The notes under the pieces are model-generated. The model was not told where the DNA came from. It did not search any database and saw only the letters and a program-made list of their open reading frames with translations. This document shows, in pieces, positions 1 to 7,645 of a stretch of 64,000 nt of DNA (its first letter is position 1; every line of letters starts with the position of its first letter). The position numbers and the translations under genes are program-made. Source of the stretch: an uncultured Helicobacter sp. (GTDB lineage: Bacteria; Campylobacterota; Campylobacteria; Campylobacterales; Helicobacteraceae); assembly GCA_944325775.1 (NCBI GenBank), contig CALVBL010000001.1, forward strand, positions 1-64,000, read 5' to 3'.

Positions 1-232
1 ATTCTTTGCCAAAGGCTGCATAGCCTCGTGCGGGGATTCTCTCTCCGTTTTTAAAAGGTATCTTAGAATCTCCTAGCAGCGTTACACCCTGCGTGTCTTG
101 CCCAGCATTTACTCTATGAGAATTCTTAGAATCCGCAAAAAGTGTGCTAATCCCCATACTTGCCAAAGCCACTCCACCTGCGACTTTTGAACCTGTTTTT
201 AAAAACGCTCGTCTCTTATGTGAATCTTGCAT
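1..232 (-). CDS. Tat-signal alcohol dehydrogenase, N-terminal fragment
   Basis: The gene runs off the left edge; only about 77 N-terminal residues are visible. The start at 232 is preceded by AAAGGAG. The N-terminus has a twin-arginine signal (KRRAFLKTGSKVAGG) and a hydrophobic stretch, then a mature part that reads RIPARGYAAFGKE. That last piece resembles the start of zinc-dependent, NAD(P)-linked cinnamyl/alcohol dehydrogenases of Helicobacter (GFAIFSKD in the H. pylori protein, from memory). Identification as a periplasmic alcohol dehydrogenase is an inference from this short stretch; the Tat signal is directly seen. It lies near a second Tat-exported oxidoreductase at 837-1760. Confidence 0.5.
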   Translation of the reverse strand, partial: MQDSHKRRAFLKTGSKVAGGVALASMGISTLFADSKNSHRVNAGQDTQGVTLLGDSKIPFKNGERIPARGYAAFGKE

Positions 233-340
233 AATTGCTCCTTTTGTGATTAAGTTTAGAATCTCGCTTATCCCTTTATACCCCTATTTATCTATCGCTC
301 ACAGGCTTTCTTATAAAGAATACAAGCTAAGAATACACAA

Positions 341-391
341 TTATAAAAGATGAGAGTTAGTCTAAGTCAAGGGGTTTGTGAAAATATTTTA
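341..391. repeat. 51-bp direct repeat, copy 1
   Basis: Matches 1788-1838 at 48 of 51 positions. It contains the last codons and stop of the methylase remnant (KYFHKPLDLD-stop on the minus strand). A shorter relative lies at 59048-59074. Confidence 0.85.
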
Positions 392-783
392 AAATTTTTC
401 TGGCTTCATTGGTCGTTGGTATGCGGGATTTACGCAGGACAAAAAGTATAATGGTGTTTGTGTCTGTTTTGAAAAAAGCAAGATTGCCTAACTCGACTAG
501 GGCTATAATGCTAAAATCCCTTAGCAAAATCTCTCTAGTTTTTGTATAAAGCCCCTCTTTGTTTAAAATCGAGCTTGGCAGCACAAGGGCTAAGATTCCG
601 TTAGAATCAAGTATTTGCGAAGATTTTTCTAAAAGTCTCGAAAAACTTTGTTGATATTTTCTTTACAGATTTTTTGCTATAAGTGCTAAATGCTTCATCT
701 ATGGAATCTGAAGAATAGTAGATAATCTCCTCATCTAAACACTTATCCATACCAAGCTTTATAGAGCTTTTGCAGTCTATCAA
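357..783 (-). pseudogene. N-6 DNA methylase remnant (restriction-modification)
   Basis: The last 75 codons read cleanly and contain LALVLPSSILNKEGLYTKTR followed by REILL, IVALVEL-like and NTIILFVLRK segments. This is the block just after the catalytic motif of HsdM-like/type IIG adenine methylases, which act on host DNA in restriction-modification. Upstream the frame is broken near 675: the segment with EEIIYYSSDSIDEAFSTYSK is in another frame, and both are closed by stops at about 783. The SAM-binding and NPPY regions are missing, so this cannot be a working enzyme. The 3' end is the copy-1 repeat. Confidence 0.7.
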
Positions 784-836
784 CTAATCAAAGTCACATC
801 AGCATTTTGAGCGTGGCTTAACCAGCAGAGCAGGAG

Positions 837-1760
837 TTAATACCCCCAACTAAACTGCGTTTTGTTTTTATCCAATGCCCTAATAGATTCCATATCCGCC
901 GCACTCAAAGAGAAATCAAAGACATTGATATTTTCTTGCATATGCTTGAGCTTTGAGGCTTTGGGGATAGCGATGATACCTTGCTGCACTAAGAATCTTA
1001 GGGCAATTTGTGCCACGCTTTTGTTGTATGCACTAGCGATTTGTCTCAAAGTAGGATTATCAAAAAATCCGCTTTTACCAGCGATAAAGGGGCTCCAAGA
1101 TTCTAAAATTGTCCCATAAGGCTTCATCGCCTCCAATAACGCTCTTTGCTGATAGTAGATATGTGTCTCGCATTGGTTGATAGCAGGCATAATCTCACAA
1201 GTTTTGATAAACTCAAGATAGACTTTTGGGGTAAAGCTAGAGATTCCAAGTGCTTTGATTGTGCCATCCTTATAGGCTAACTCCATTGCTTTATACATTT
1301 CTTTTGCCTGTGCGTAGGGTGCGTGGATTAAAAGCAAATCGATATATCCTATATCTAGGGCTTTGAGGCTAGATTCTATACTCTTTTTTGCACTTTCAAA
1401 ATCCATATCACTAGAGAGTTTTGTCGTGATAAAAAACTCCTCTCTTTTGAGACCTCTTGAGCGTATCGCTTCCCTTATCGCAGCCCCTACTTCTTTTTCA
1501 TTGCCATACATTTGTGCGCTATCAAAGAGGCGATAACCACAATCCACTGCCGCCAAAAGTGTATCGATATTCTTAATATCATATGTCCCAAAGCCTAGCA
1601 GGGGCATTTTTAGCCCATTATTTAAAGTTACATATTGCATATTTGCTCCTTGTGTGTTTGTGAAAAAATCTTTAGAATCTGCTGCCAATATCTGTGTGCC
1701 AAAGGCGAGAGTAGCACCTAAAAATGCACTTGAATATCCCAAAAATTCTCTTCGTTTCAT
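837..1760 (-). CDS. Tat-exported aldo/keto reductase
   Basis: Complete 307-residue protein. A Tat signal (KRREFLGYSSAFLGATLAFG) is followed by a full aldo/keto reductase barrel starting near residue 41 (MQYVTLNNGLKMPLLGFGTY). The catalytic tetrad is visible: Asp and Tyr in FDSAQMYGNEKEVG, Lys in FITTKLSS and His in LLLIHAPY. The C-terminal IPKASKLKHMQEN matches the cofactor-binding region. It should reduce carbonyl compounds with NAD(P)H; export of a nicotinamide-dependent enzyme through Tat is plausible because Tat carries folded, cofactor-loaded proteins. AGGAG sits 6 bases before the start. The gene lies between the two copies of a 51-bp direct repeat. Confidence 0.88.
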   Translation of the reverse strand: MKRREFLGYSSAFLGATLAFGTQILAADSKDFFTNTQGANMQYVTLNNGLKMPLLGFGTYDIKNIDTLLAAVDCGYRLFDSAQMYGNEKEVGAAIREAIRSRGLKREEFFITTKLSSDMDFESAKKSIESSLKALDIGYIDLLLIHAPYAQAKEMYKAMELAYKDGTIKALGISSFTPKVYLEFIKTCEIMPAINQCETHIYYQQRALLEAMKPYGTILESWSPFIAGKSGFFDNPTLRQIASAYNKSVAQIALRFLVQQGIIAIPKASKLKHMQENINVFDFSLSAADMESIRALDKNKTQFSWGY

Positions 1761-1787
1761 ACATACTCCTAAAATAAATTATGCGTA

Positions 1788-1838
1788 TTATAAAAGATGA
1801 GACCTACTCTAAGTCAAGGGGTTTGTGAAAATATTTTA
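1788..1838. repeat. 51-bp direct repeat, copy 2
   Basis: Second copy, same orientation as 341-391, three mismatches clustered in one 6-base patch. It lies just upstream of the aldo/keto reductase start and holds the 3' end of the fragment at 1804-1944. Confidence 0.85.
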
Positions 1839-1944
1839 TGATACATTTCTTTCCAATGAGGCTATACAACACACTTTCATCGCACTCTAAGCCCCAAATG
1901 TCCGCATCACCAAGGGGAAGAAACTGCCTTTGCTGAGCCTTGAG
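1804..1944 (-). pseudogene. 3' fragment related to the methylase remnant
   Basis: An open stretch of about 46 codons, without its own start, ends KYFHKPLDLE-stop, the same C-terminus as the remnant at 357-783. Upstream of that it reads FLPLGDADIWGLECDESVLY, which is absent from the other copy's end. It is closed upstream by TAG at about 1945. Most likely the tail of a second, otherwise deleted restriction-modification gene. Confidence 0.55.
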
Positions 1945-1969
1945 CTAGATACAGAATCTGGAGAGTAGT

Positions 1970-2571
1970 ATGGATAACGAGCTGGATGCGCGCATTTTCA
2001 AGGAGTTTTTGCAATACGATCTGGCCAGCGGGAGCCTGTGGGAGATTGTCGAAATCTTTGAGCGCCACCGCGCTAGATTCAGAGAGCAAGCCCGCCAATA
2101 CCAAGAAGAAATCGCCCAAGCCCAGCAAGAATTACGCGCGCTGCGCGAGCGCATTAGCCAAGAACAAGAAGCCCTCCAAAATGCCAAAACAACCCCCAAA
2201 CGCGCTCTAGCTAAGGCCAGTGCCAAGGGTGGGCACGCGCCCAAGCCAAAGGATGAATATTCTCAAAACGCCTACCAGCAAAGGATTTTAGAGCTTGAGC
2301 TGGAGAATAAGCGGTTTCTATCGAAATCCGCGATTTGCAGCAAGAAATCGAGCTTGAGAGGCGCGAAAACGCGTGTGCCAAGACACCTAAAGATTCAGAA
2401 TCTAGGGTCTTAGATTCTAAGCGCACAGAATCGAAAGGGCTAGATTCTATATCCCCAGCATCTACCAAAGCCACAGAATCTAAAAGCCCAAAATCCAGCG
2501 CGCTAGATTCTAAAACTGCAGAATCTAAGCCAGCGCGCGGCAAAAAATCCACATCAGACACAACGTTATAA
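1970..2571 (+). pseudogene. coiled-coil protein of unknown function, frameshifted
   Basis: ATG at 1970 follows GGAGAG. The first frame (to 2413) encodes a Glu/Gln/Arg-rich coiled coil (residues about 25-75) and changes register near 2311-2325. Downstream the coding signal continues in another frame with IEIRDLQQEIELERRENA and then a Ser/Asp/Lys-rich tail built around repeated DS (codons of the AGATTCT word). A single inserted base, or two deleted, restores about 200 residues. No known domain recognised. Base composition is richer in GC than the neighbours. Real mutation or assembly error cannot be told apart here. Confidence 0.6.
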
Positions 2572-2637
2572 TACGATCAAAACCCGACAGAATCCAACAC
2601 TGCTCCGCACTTCTTAGCGCCAAGAGCACAAAGCCAT

Positions 2638-3231
2638 TTATTTAGTGAATTGTTTTGGATCGATTTCTATTAAGATATCGCCATTCCCATTATCAGAAAC
2701 CTTATAAACCAAGCCTTTCTTTTCTATGGCTACAGCCGCTACTGCTAGGGCATACAGACCGCGGATACCAGACGCACCTAAAACCTCTTCTTTATTTTCC
2801 TTATAAAGGACCTTATAGAAATCATTCATCAGATACGCACCAACCAAATCATTTGTCATAATGGTAAATCCCGACACTCTTTCGTTCTCTTTTGTGTCAA
2901 ATCCCTGCTCAATGGCATCAAAATTTTTATTTTTGGCCGCTTCGGCGACTTTGGCGACAAACTTATTAGACACCTCCACCTTGCACACACTTGTTTTCTC
3001 GCTATCATTGCGCTTCATGAGGGTAACATCTTTAATGGAAAATCCGACATCCTTAGCCGTAGCCTTGCGATGATCCTCATCCTCTTTGAGCCCTTGAGTA
3101 TCACTCAAAAAGGCAAGATTGAGTGCTTGTTCTGCTATTTTCTTGTCATCACATACATAGTTGTCGTTACACCCACTCACAAACAACGCCACACACCCAA
3201 ACAACAATAACCACATATATTTACTATACAT
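2638..3231 (-). CDS. lipoprotein of unknown function
   Basis: I place the start at the ATG at 3231, where AGGGAG is 7 bases upstream; two earlier in-frame ATGs have no spaced ribosome site. The product (about 197 residues) begins MYSKYMWLLLFGCVALFVSGC, an ideal lipobox, so it should be a lipid-anchored envelope protein. The rest is soluble, with two further Cys (YVC, TSVC) and an Ala-rich helix near the C-terminus. No family recognised. It lies 19 bases downstream of the TM2 gene and is probably cotranscribed with it. Confidence 0.75.
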   Translation of the reverse strand: MYSKYMWLLLFGCVALFVSGCNDNYVCDDKKIAEQALNLAFLSDTQGLKEDEDHRKATAKDVGFSIKDVTLMKRNDSEKTSVCKVEVSNKFVAKVAEAAKNKNFDAIEQGFDTKENERVSGFTIMTNDLVGAYLMNDFYKVLYKENKEEVLGASGIRGLYALAVAAVAIEKKGLVYKVSDNGNGDILIEIDPKQFTK

Positions 3232-3250
3232 AAACATTCTCCCTACTACA

Positions 3251-3661
3251 TTATGGCAAAACGCATAAAATTTTCTGAAGATTCTGTCTTCGTAGTTTTT
3301 TGCCCACCAAAAACAAATCCACAATCCACCATACCCAGCTTACAAGACTAAATAAACTCGCGACACCCTCTGCCCCAGCACCTAAAAAGATGAAGCAGAG
3401 CAACGTAATGGCTAGCCTCGCTATCCCCAAAATGGTATCGCCAATCATAAACCTACCAACCCCAAAGCTCCCGAGCAAAAAGCTTCCCACCCAAAACACT
3501 ATGGCTGGACTTTTGAGATGAGAAAGCTCAATCTTTGTGTAAGTATCGTTTAGCTGCTGCTCATCGAGGCTATCAAGCTTTGCTTTCAGGTCGCTTAGAG
3601 CTAAAGGATCGTCCTTTGGTAGCTTATTTTGCAAACTTGTCAAAAGTGAAAAAGAATCCAT
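3251..3661 (-). CDS. TM2-domain membrane protein
   Basis: The start is set at ATG 3661 because GGAG stands 5 bases upstream; 136 residues. The N-terminal 45 residues are polar (DDPLALSDLKAKLDSLDE), then a TM2 domain follows: SPAIVFWVGSFLLGSFGVGRFM, then IGDTILGIARLAI and a WWIVDLFLVGKK end, matching the usual two-helix hairpin with the GVGRFYLG-like motif and the terminal WxIxDxFL. Function of bacterial TM2 proteins is not settled. Followed by the lipoprotein gene. Confidence 0.85.
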   Translation of the reverse strand: MDSFSLLTSLQNKLPKDDPLALSDLKAKLDSLDEQQLNDTYTKIELSHLKSPAIVFWVGSFLLGSFGVGRFMIGDTILGIARLAITLLCFIFLGAGAEGVASLFSLVSWVWWIVDLFLVGKKLRRQNLQKILCVLP

Positions 3662-3731
3662 AAAAACTCCTTTTTGGTAATTTGTTATAGATGTATTTTT
3701 ACACAAACTTTTCTTACAAAAAACTAAATAT

Positions 3732-3777
3732 AAGTAATAATTCCTTAATTAATTTAAAAAATAAGTAATTATTACTT
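3732..3777. promoter_or_regulatory. inverted repeats upstream of the HTH gene
   Basis: AAGTAATAATT at 3732-3742 is the exact reverse complement of AATTATTACTT at 3767-3777, with 24 bases between. The region is very AT-rich and lies between the divergent TM2 and HTH genes, so it may be an operator. Function is inference. Confidence 0.4.
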
Positions 3778-3844
3778 TGTTAGAATTTATAGCAATGTCT
3801 TTTATATTCCTATGCACAAAATGAGTTAGCTTAAGGAATAGACT

Positions 3845-4105
3845 ATGCCACAATCTAGCGAATCCACACGCCACAAGCCATATACTAAACTCTCTCAGCG
3901 CGATATCGCCGGAATCCTACAAATCGACACCAAAACACTCTATAATTGGCGCAAACACAAACCAGATCTGTATCGCATTGTGATGCTTGGACTCAAATTT
4001 GATGAAATGCTTACCATAAGCCAAAAATACTACGAGGAGCTGCGCGAAATAGAATCTCAAATCGCAAGCCACATCACTCACAGCGCCCTAGTCAAGCAAA
4101 AATAG
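3845..4105 (+). CDS. small helix-turn-helix protein
   Basis: 86 residues. Residues 17-40 (LSQRDIAGILQIDTKTLYNW) are a convincing helix-turn-helix: the Q-R-D-I-A turn and the K-T-L-Y-N-W recognition helix resemble the DNA-binding segments of phage/mobile-element regulators. The second half (YYEELREIESQIASHI) is likely helical and could dimerise. AAGGAATAG precedes the ATG. A pair of perfect inverted repeats lies about 70 bases upstream and is a candidate autoregulatory site. It could alternatively be a toxin-antitoxin type partner, but no such partner is adjacent. Confidence 0.65.
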   Translation: MPQSSESTRHKPYTKLSQRDIAGILQIDTKTLYNWRKHKPDLYRIVMLGLKFDEMLTISQKYYEELREIESQIASHITHSALVKQK

Positions 4106-4128
4106 AATCTACCCAAAGGCTTTGTGCT

Positions 4129-4844
4129 TTGAATCTCCAAATCTACATCTCCGGGTTTTTGCTTGCATTTTCGCTCTTTGCGGCTATCGGGGCGCAGAAT
4201 GCCTTCGTGCTTAAGCAGGGCATTATGCGCAACCACATTATAGCAGTATGCCTCGTGTGCTTTGGCTGCGATGTGGTGCTGGTGGGGCTTGGCGTGTTTG
4301 GCGTGGCGGAGATTTTTAGCCAAAATCGCTATTTGAGGATTACGCTTGGCGTGGCTGGGAGCACCTTTGTGTTGAGCTATGGGCTTATGGCACTCCGCTC
4401 TGCTTATAAAACAAAAGCTATGGGAACTATCGAGCTAGATTCTCAAAAAAACTCGCTCGCAGCACGCTCACCCAGACTCTCGCCATCACTCTGCTCAATC
4501 CCGGTGTCTATATCGATACGCTCGTGGTGATCGGGGCGTATTCGCTCACGCTGGAGTTTGCGCAGAAGGTAAGATTCGTGCTGGGGGCTGTGAGCGCGTC
4601 TTTGGCGTGGTTTGCGGGGCTTGGGGTTTTCACACATAAGGCGAGTGCGTGTTTTGCCAACCCAAAGGCTTGGGTGGCGGTGGATATCATCACGGCCTGT
4701 GTGATGTTTGGGATAGGGGGCTGGCTGGTGGATTTTAGTATCAAAGAGATTTTAGATTCTAGATTCAACAGTTCAGAATCTAAGACCATTGTAGAATCTG
4801 CTATTTTCTTAGATCTCATCAAGGCTTTGCCCCAGAAATTCTAG
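4129..4844 (+). pseudogene. LysE/ArgO-type amino-acid exporter, frameshifted at A7
   Basis: The first part, from TTG 4129 (AAGG upstream), reads FLLAFSLFAAIGAQNAFVLK, the classic N-terminal helix of LysE-family exporters, with helices 2-3 following. After CAAAAAAAC at 4444-4452 the frame is lost; the family sequence resumes in another frame with TLAITLLNPGVYIDTLVVIG, VRFVLGAVSASLAWF and a C-terminal DIITACVMFGIGG helix. One extra A (A8) would restore a roughly 240-residue protein that exports basic amino acids at the inner membrane. The break falls in a homopolymer, so it may be reversible slippage, a fixed mutation or a sequencing error. Confidence 0.8.
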
Positions 4845-4895
4845 TAACTTGCACAAGAGACGAATTTCTTAGATTCTAGAATCAAAAGTATATGC

Positions 4896-4901
4896 TATAA
4901 T
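4896..4901 (+). promoter_or_regulatory. -10 box TATAAT
   Basis: TATGC directly before TATAAT, 33 bases upstream of the large Sel1-like gene; fits the Helicobacter sigma70 pattern, which often lacks a clear -35. Confidence 0.6.
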
Positions 4902-4933
4902 GCACACTCATTTTTAAATCCACAAGGACACCA

Positions 4934-7645
4934 ATGCAAACCCAGCAAGGCAAACAAACTCGCAAAATCAAAATCTATGGGCTATTTGTGGCATTGGTGT
5001 GTATCGTCATCGGATATGGTGTCTATGCCAAAAGTCAAAAGGTAGAGATTGTGGATTTTATCCCACTTATCGCAGAGATAAAAATCTTAGAAACCCAAAA
5101 ACTACAATCCCAAACCAAAGATTCTAACCCCCAAGATTCTGAAGATTCTAAGCCCACACTGCCCTTTGCACAACCCCCTCAACTGCAGCTCATAGAGCTT
5201 GCTAAGCAATACCAAAAGGAGCATTTTAGCTTTCTTGCTAAATTAGAAAATCTCGCACGCACCGAGGAACAAAAAGCCTTTGTAGAGGAATATGCAAAAT
5301 TCTTGCGTATGGTATTTTTAAAATCTCTTTTGGATTTTTATAGCCAAAATGAGAATCTTATCGCACATATCCTCTCACAAAAGAACTATGTAGATTCTAG
5401 GTTATGGGCTGCCCTGCCATCATATATACAAGAGGATTTGCAAAAAAAACTACAAGACCCTAGATTCGCCGCACAAAGAGAGCAGTTTATGCGAGAAGCA
5501 TCGTTTAGAGAGCAACATCTCTTAGAATCTTGGTCGCGATTTTTTGAAGAGCACAAGAACTTCGTGCAAAGCTTTGGTGATGATTTTTTTGTATATTTAG
5601 AAAACTATGAACCCAAAGAAGTCTGCATGGATGAAGCCTGCGGACATCTCACAGAAGTCTTTATCCTAGACGATATCTTTAGGCAGCACCAAACTCCAGC
5701 TAATAAAGAGAACTTGGAACAGATTGCCAACTATGCATATCGGGGCTATGATTATTACTTCGCCTTAAAATCCACTCTTAAGGGCTATGATATAACCACA
5801 GGAATGGGGCTAAAAACACTTTTTCAGACTTACGCCATATCCAAAGAGGACAGACTGAAAATACTAGAAACACTACAAAGTGAGTTTGAATACAATCCTA
5901 GCGAACAGGCTAAAGCATATTTTGAATCTCTTATAAATTTTTGGGCGTTTAACTATCTTGATAGGCTATATAGCGGGAAATATGCCATAGCTTTAGAATC
6001 AAGCCTACAAGAGCACATACCTCCGCAAGAAGCAGCAGATGCGCAGACAGAGACAAACCACACACAAAGCCCTGCCACTCACGATTCTTCGCCTCAAGAT
6101 TCTACAGAGGCAAACGACACACAAGAATATAAGCCAACTCCACAAGAAATCCTAGAATCTGCCCTAAGGCATGAGCATAACCTCTGCGCACAACCGCGTC
6201 TTTTGAGCCAAAAGGGCATAGATTTTTGTGAATCTCTGCTTAGCACCATTGCCATCATGCTGCCTGATAAAACCTCTAATAAGCCAAGGTTCGTGCTAAA
6301 TGATATGCAGCATTGCCTCTCTTTGCATTATGAGCAAAAGGGCGATACGCTTAGCCTCATCACACAGCCTAATCCTCGTAATACAAGCCCACTCTGCCAA
6401 GCCTTGCAAAAGAGGACTAAAGAGATTGCTACACAAGAGAATTATACGCTCAATCACATTCCTAGTGAGGAGATTCTAAACACAGAGCAGCAAAACACCC
6501 TAAAATTCATAGAATCTCCACATTTTATCGAGTATTTTGCGCTGTTTATGGAGGGTGAGTTGTCCGCAGATTCTGCACGCACACAAGAGCTTTGTGAATC
6601 TAATAATCCCCTTGCCTGCGCCACTATCGCGCACGTTAAAAAAGATAATATAAAAGATAATGCTATAATACTGCAAGATTCCTGCAAGCTGGGGCTCATA
6701 AGGGCGTGTGATACGCTTATCCATGGCTTTCTCTCTAAAGATGGTGTCCTATCGCCACAGGAGTTTTTTGCCATAAGCAAGGCAAATTGTGAGTTTGGGA
6801 GCTATGGGTCTTGTTCGCTTGTGGGCAAAATGCTCTTGCACGCGAAAGATTTTGACTTCGAGGGCATTGCGTATGATAAAAATAAAGGCTTGATGTATGT
6901 CGTGTGGGGCTGTCAAAAAGGCAGAGGATTTGGGTGTGATGATGTATTAGCACATATCGATGAGATACACGCCCTTGGGCTTTTGCCCCCTAATATAGAA
7001 TCTTTGGGGCAAGAATCCAGCACACAAGCCTTTAAAAAATATGCGTGCAATAAGCTAGGGTTTGCGCTCAAAGAGTGTGCGGGGGAGGAGGCTGAAGCGA
7101 TTTTTGAGGCACAGGCACTCTTTATGCAAAAAGCCCAAATAGCAAGGTATGAAAATGGCACAATTATGAAATCGCAAACCACTGATGAAGAGGACTTTGT
7201 CCAAGAGGACATTACTTTTCTTGAAAACACTTGTGAAAATGTAGGAAATATCGCTTGCGATTCACTTATGAGGGCGTATCGGTATTTTTACATAGATGAT
7301 AAGGAAGCGTATCACCAAAAACTTACTTGGGCAGCAGAGATTGGGTGCAGACGCGATGACGCTAGATCTTGTGTTACCTTAGCAAATTTAAGCAAAGGGG
7401 TGGATTCGCTAAAGCTGCATAGAAAAGCCTGTGATATTATGCCCGCACAAATGGACTATGACAACCCATTTGCACACACATACACGAATTATGAAAGCTG
7501 CGAGATTGTTGGGGATTCTTATAGTCTTGGATTATATGCACCAAGGGATAGTAATATCGCCAAAGTGTATTATTACAAGACGTGTTTTAACGGCACTCTC
7601 TCATCGTGCCAAAAACTCTCAAAACTTTTACAAAAGGGGTTATGA
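4934..7645 (+). CDS. large membrane-anchored Sel1/Hcp-like repeat protein
   Basis: 903 residues. One membrane segment at about 13-33 places the rest in the periplasm. A linker rich in DS follows (about 57-70) and another low-complexity linker lies near 365-405. In the second half, from about residue 550, pairs of cysteines recur at Sel1-like spacing (CESNNPLACATIAHV, CKLGLIRACDTLIHG, CEFGSYGSCSLVGK, CQKGRGFGCDDVL, CENVGNIACDSLM), as in Helicobacter cysteine-rich (Hcp) proteins, where they form disulphide-stapled helix pairs. The N-terminal half is helical with no recognised domain. Likely an envelope scaffold or binding protein. Its stop overlaps the start region of trpE, so they are probably cotranscribed. 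Confidence 0.75.
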   Translation: MQTQQGKQTRKIKIYGLFVALVCIVIGYGVYAKSQKVEIVDFIPLIAEIKILETQKLQSQTKDSNPQDSEDSKPTLPFAQPPQLQLIELAKQYQKEHFSFLAKLENLARTEEQKAFVEEYAKFLRMVFLKSLLDFYSQNENLIAHILSQKNYVDSRLWAALPSYIQEDLQKKLQDPRFAAQREQFMREASFREQHLLESWSRFFEEHKNFVQSFGDDFFVYLENYEPKEVCMDEACGHLTEVFILDDIFRQHQTPANKENLEQIANYAYRGYDYYFALKSTLKGYDITTGMGLKTLFQTYAISKEDRLKILETLQSEFEYNPSEQAKAYFESLINFWAFNYLDRLYSGKYAIALESSLQEHIPPQEAADAQTETNHTQSPATHDSSPQDSTEANDTQEYKPTPQEILESALRHEHNLCAQPRLLSQKGIDFCESLLSTIAIMLPDKTSNKPRFVLNDMQHCLSLHYEQKGDTLSLITQPNPRNTSPLCQALQKRTKEIATQENYTLNHIPSEEILNTEQQNTLKFIESPHFIEYFALFMEGELSADSARTQELCESNNPLACATIAHVKKDNIKDNAIILQDSCKLGLIRACDTLIHGFLSKDGVLSPQEFFAISKANCEFGSYGSCSLVGKMLLHAKDFDFEGIAYDKNKGLMYVVWGCQKGRGFGCDDVLAHIDEIHALGLLPPNIESLGQESSTQAFKKYACNKLGFALKECAGEEAEAIFEAQALFMQKAQIARYENGTIMKSQTTDEEDFVQEDITFLENTCENVGNIACDSLMRAYRYFYIDDKEAYHQKLTWAAEIGCRRDDARSCVTLANLSKGVDSLKLHRKACDIMPAQMDYDNPFAHTYTNYESCEIVGDSYSLGLYAPRDSNIAKVYYYKTCFNGTLSSCQKLSKLLQKGL

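Noticed and set aside
2211..2561. Minus-strand frame opposite the coiled-coil tail
   Set aside because: Arises because the AGATTCT word is open on both strands; not a gene.
7606..7644. Longer trpE start at 7606
   Set aside because: It would overlap the upstream gene by 40 bases and has no ribosome site; AGGGG stands right before 7645.
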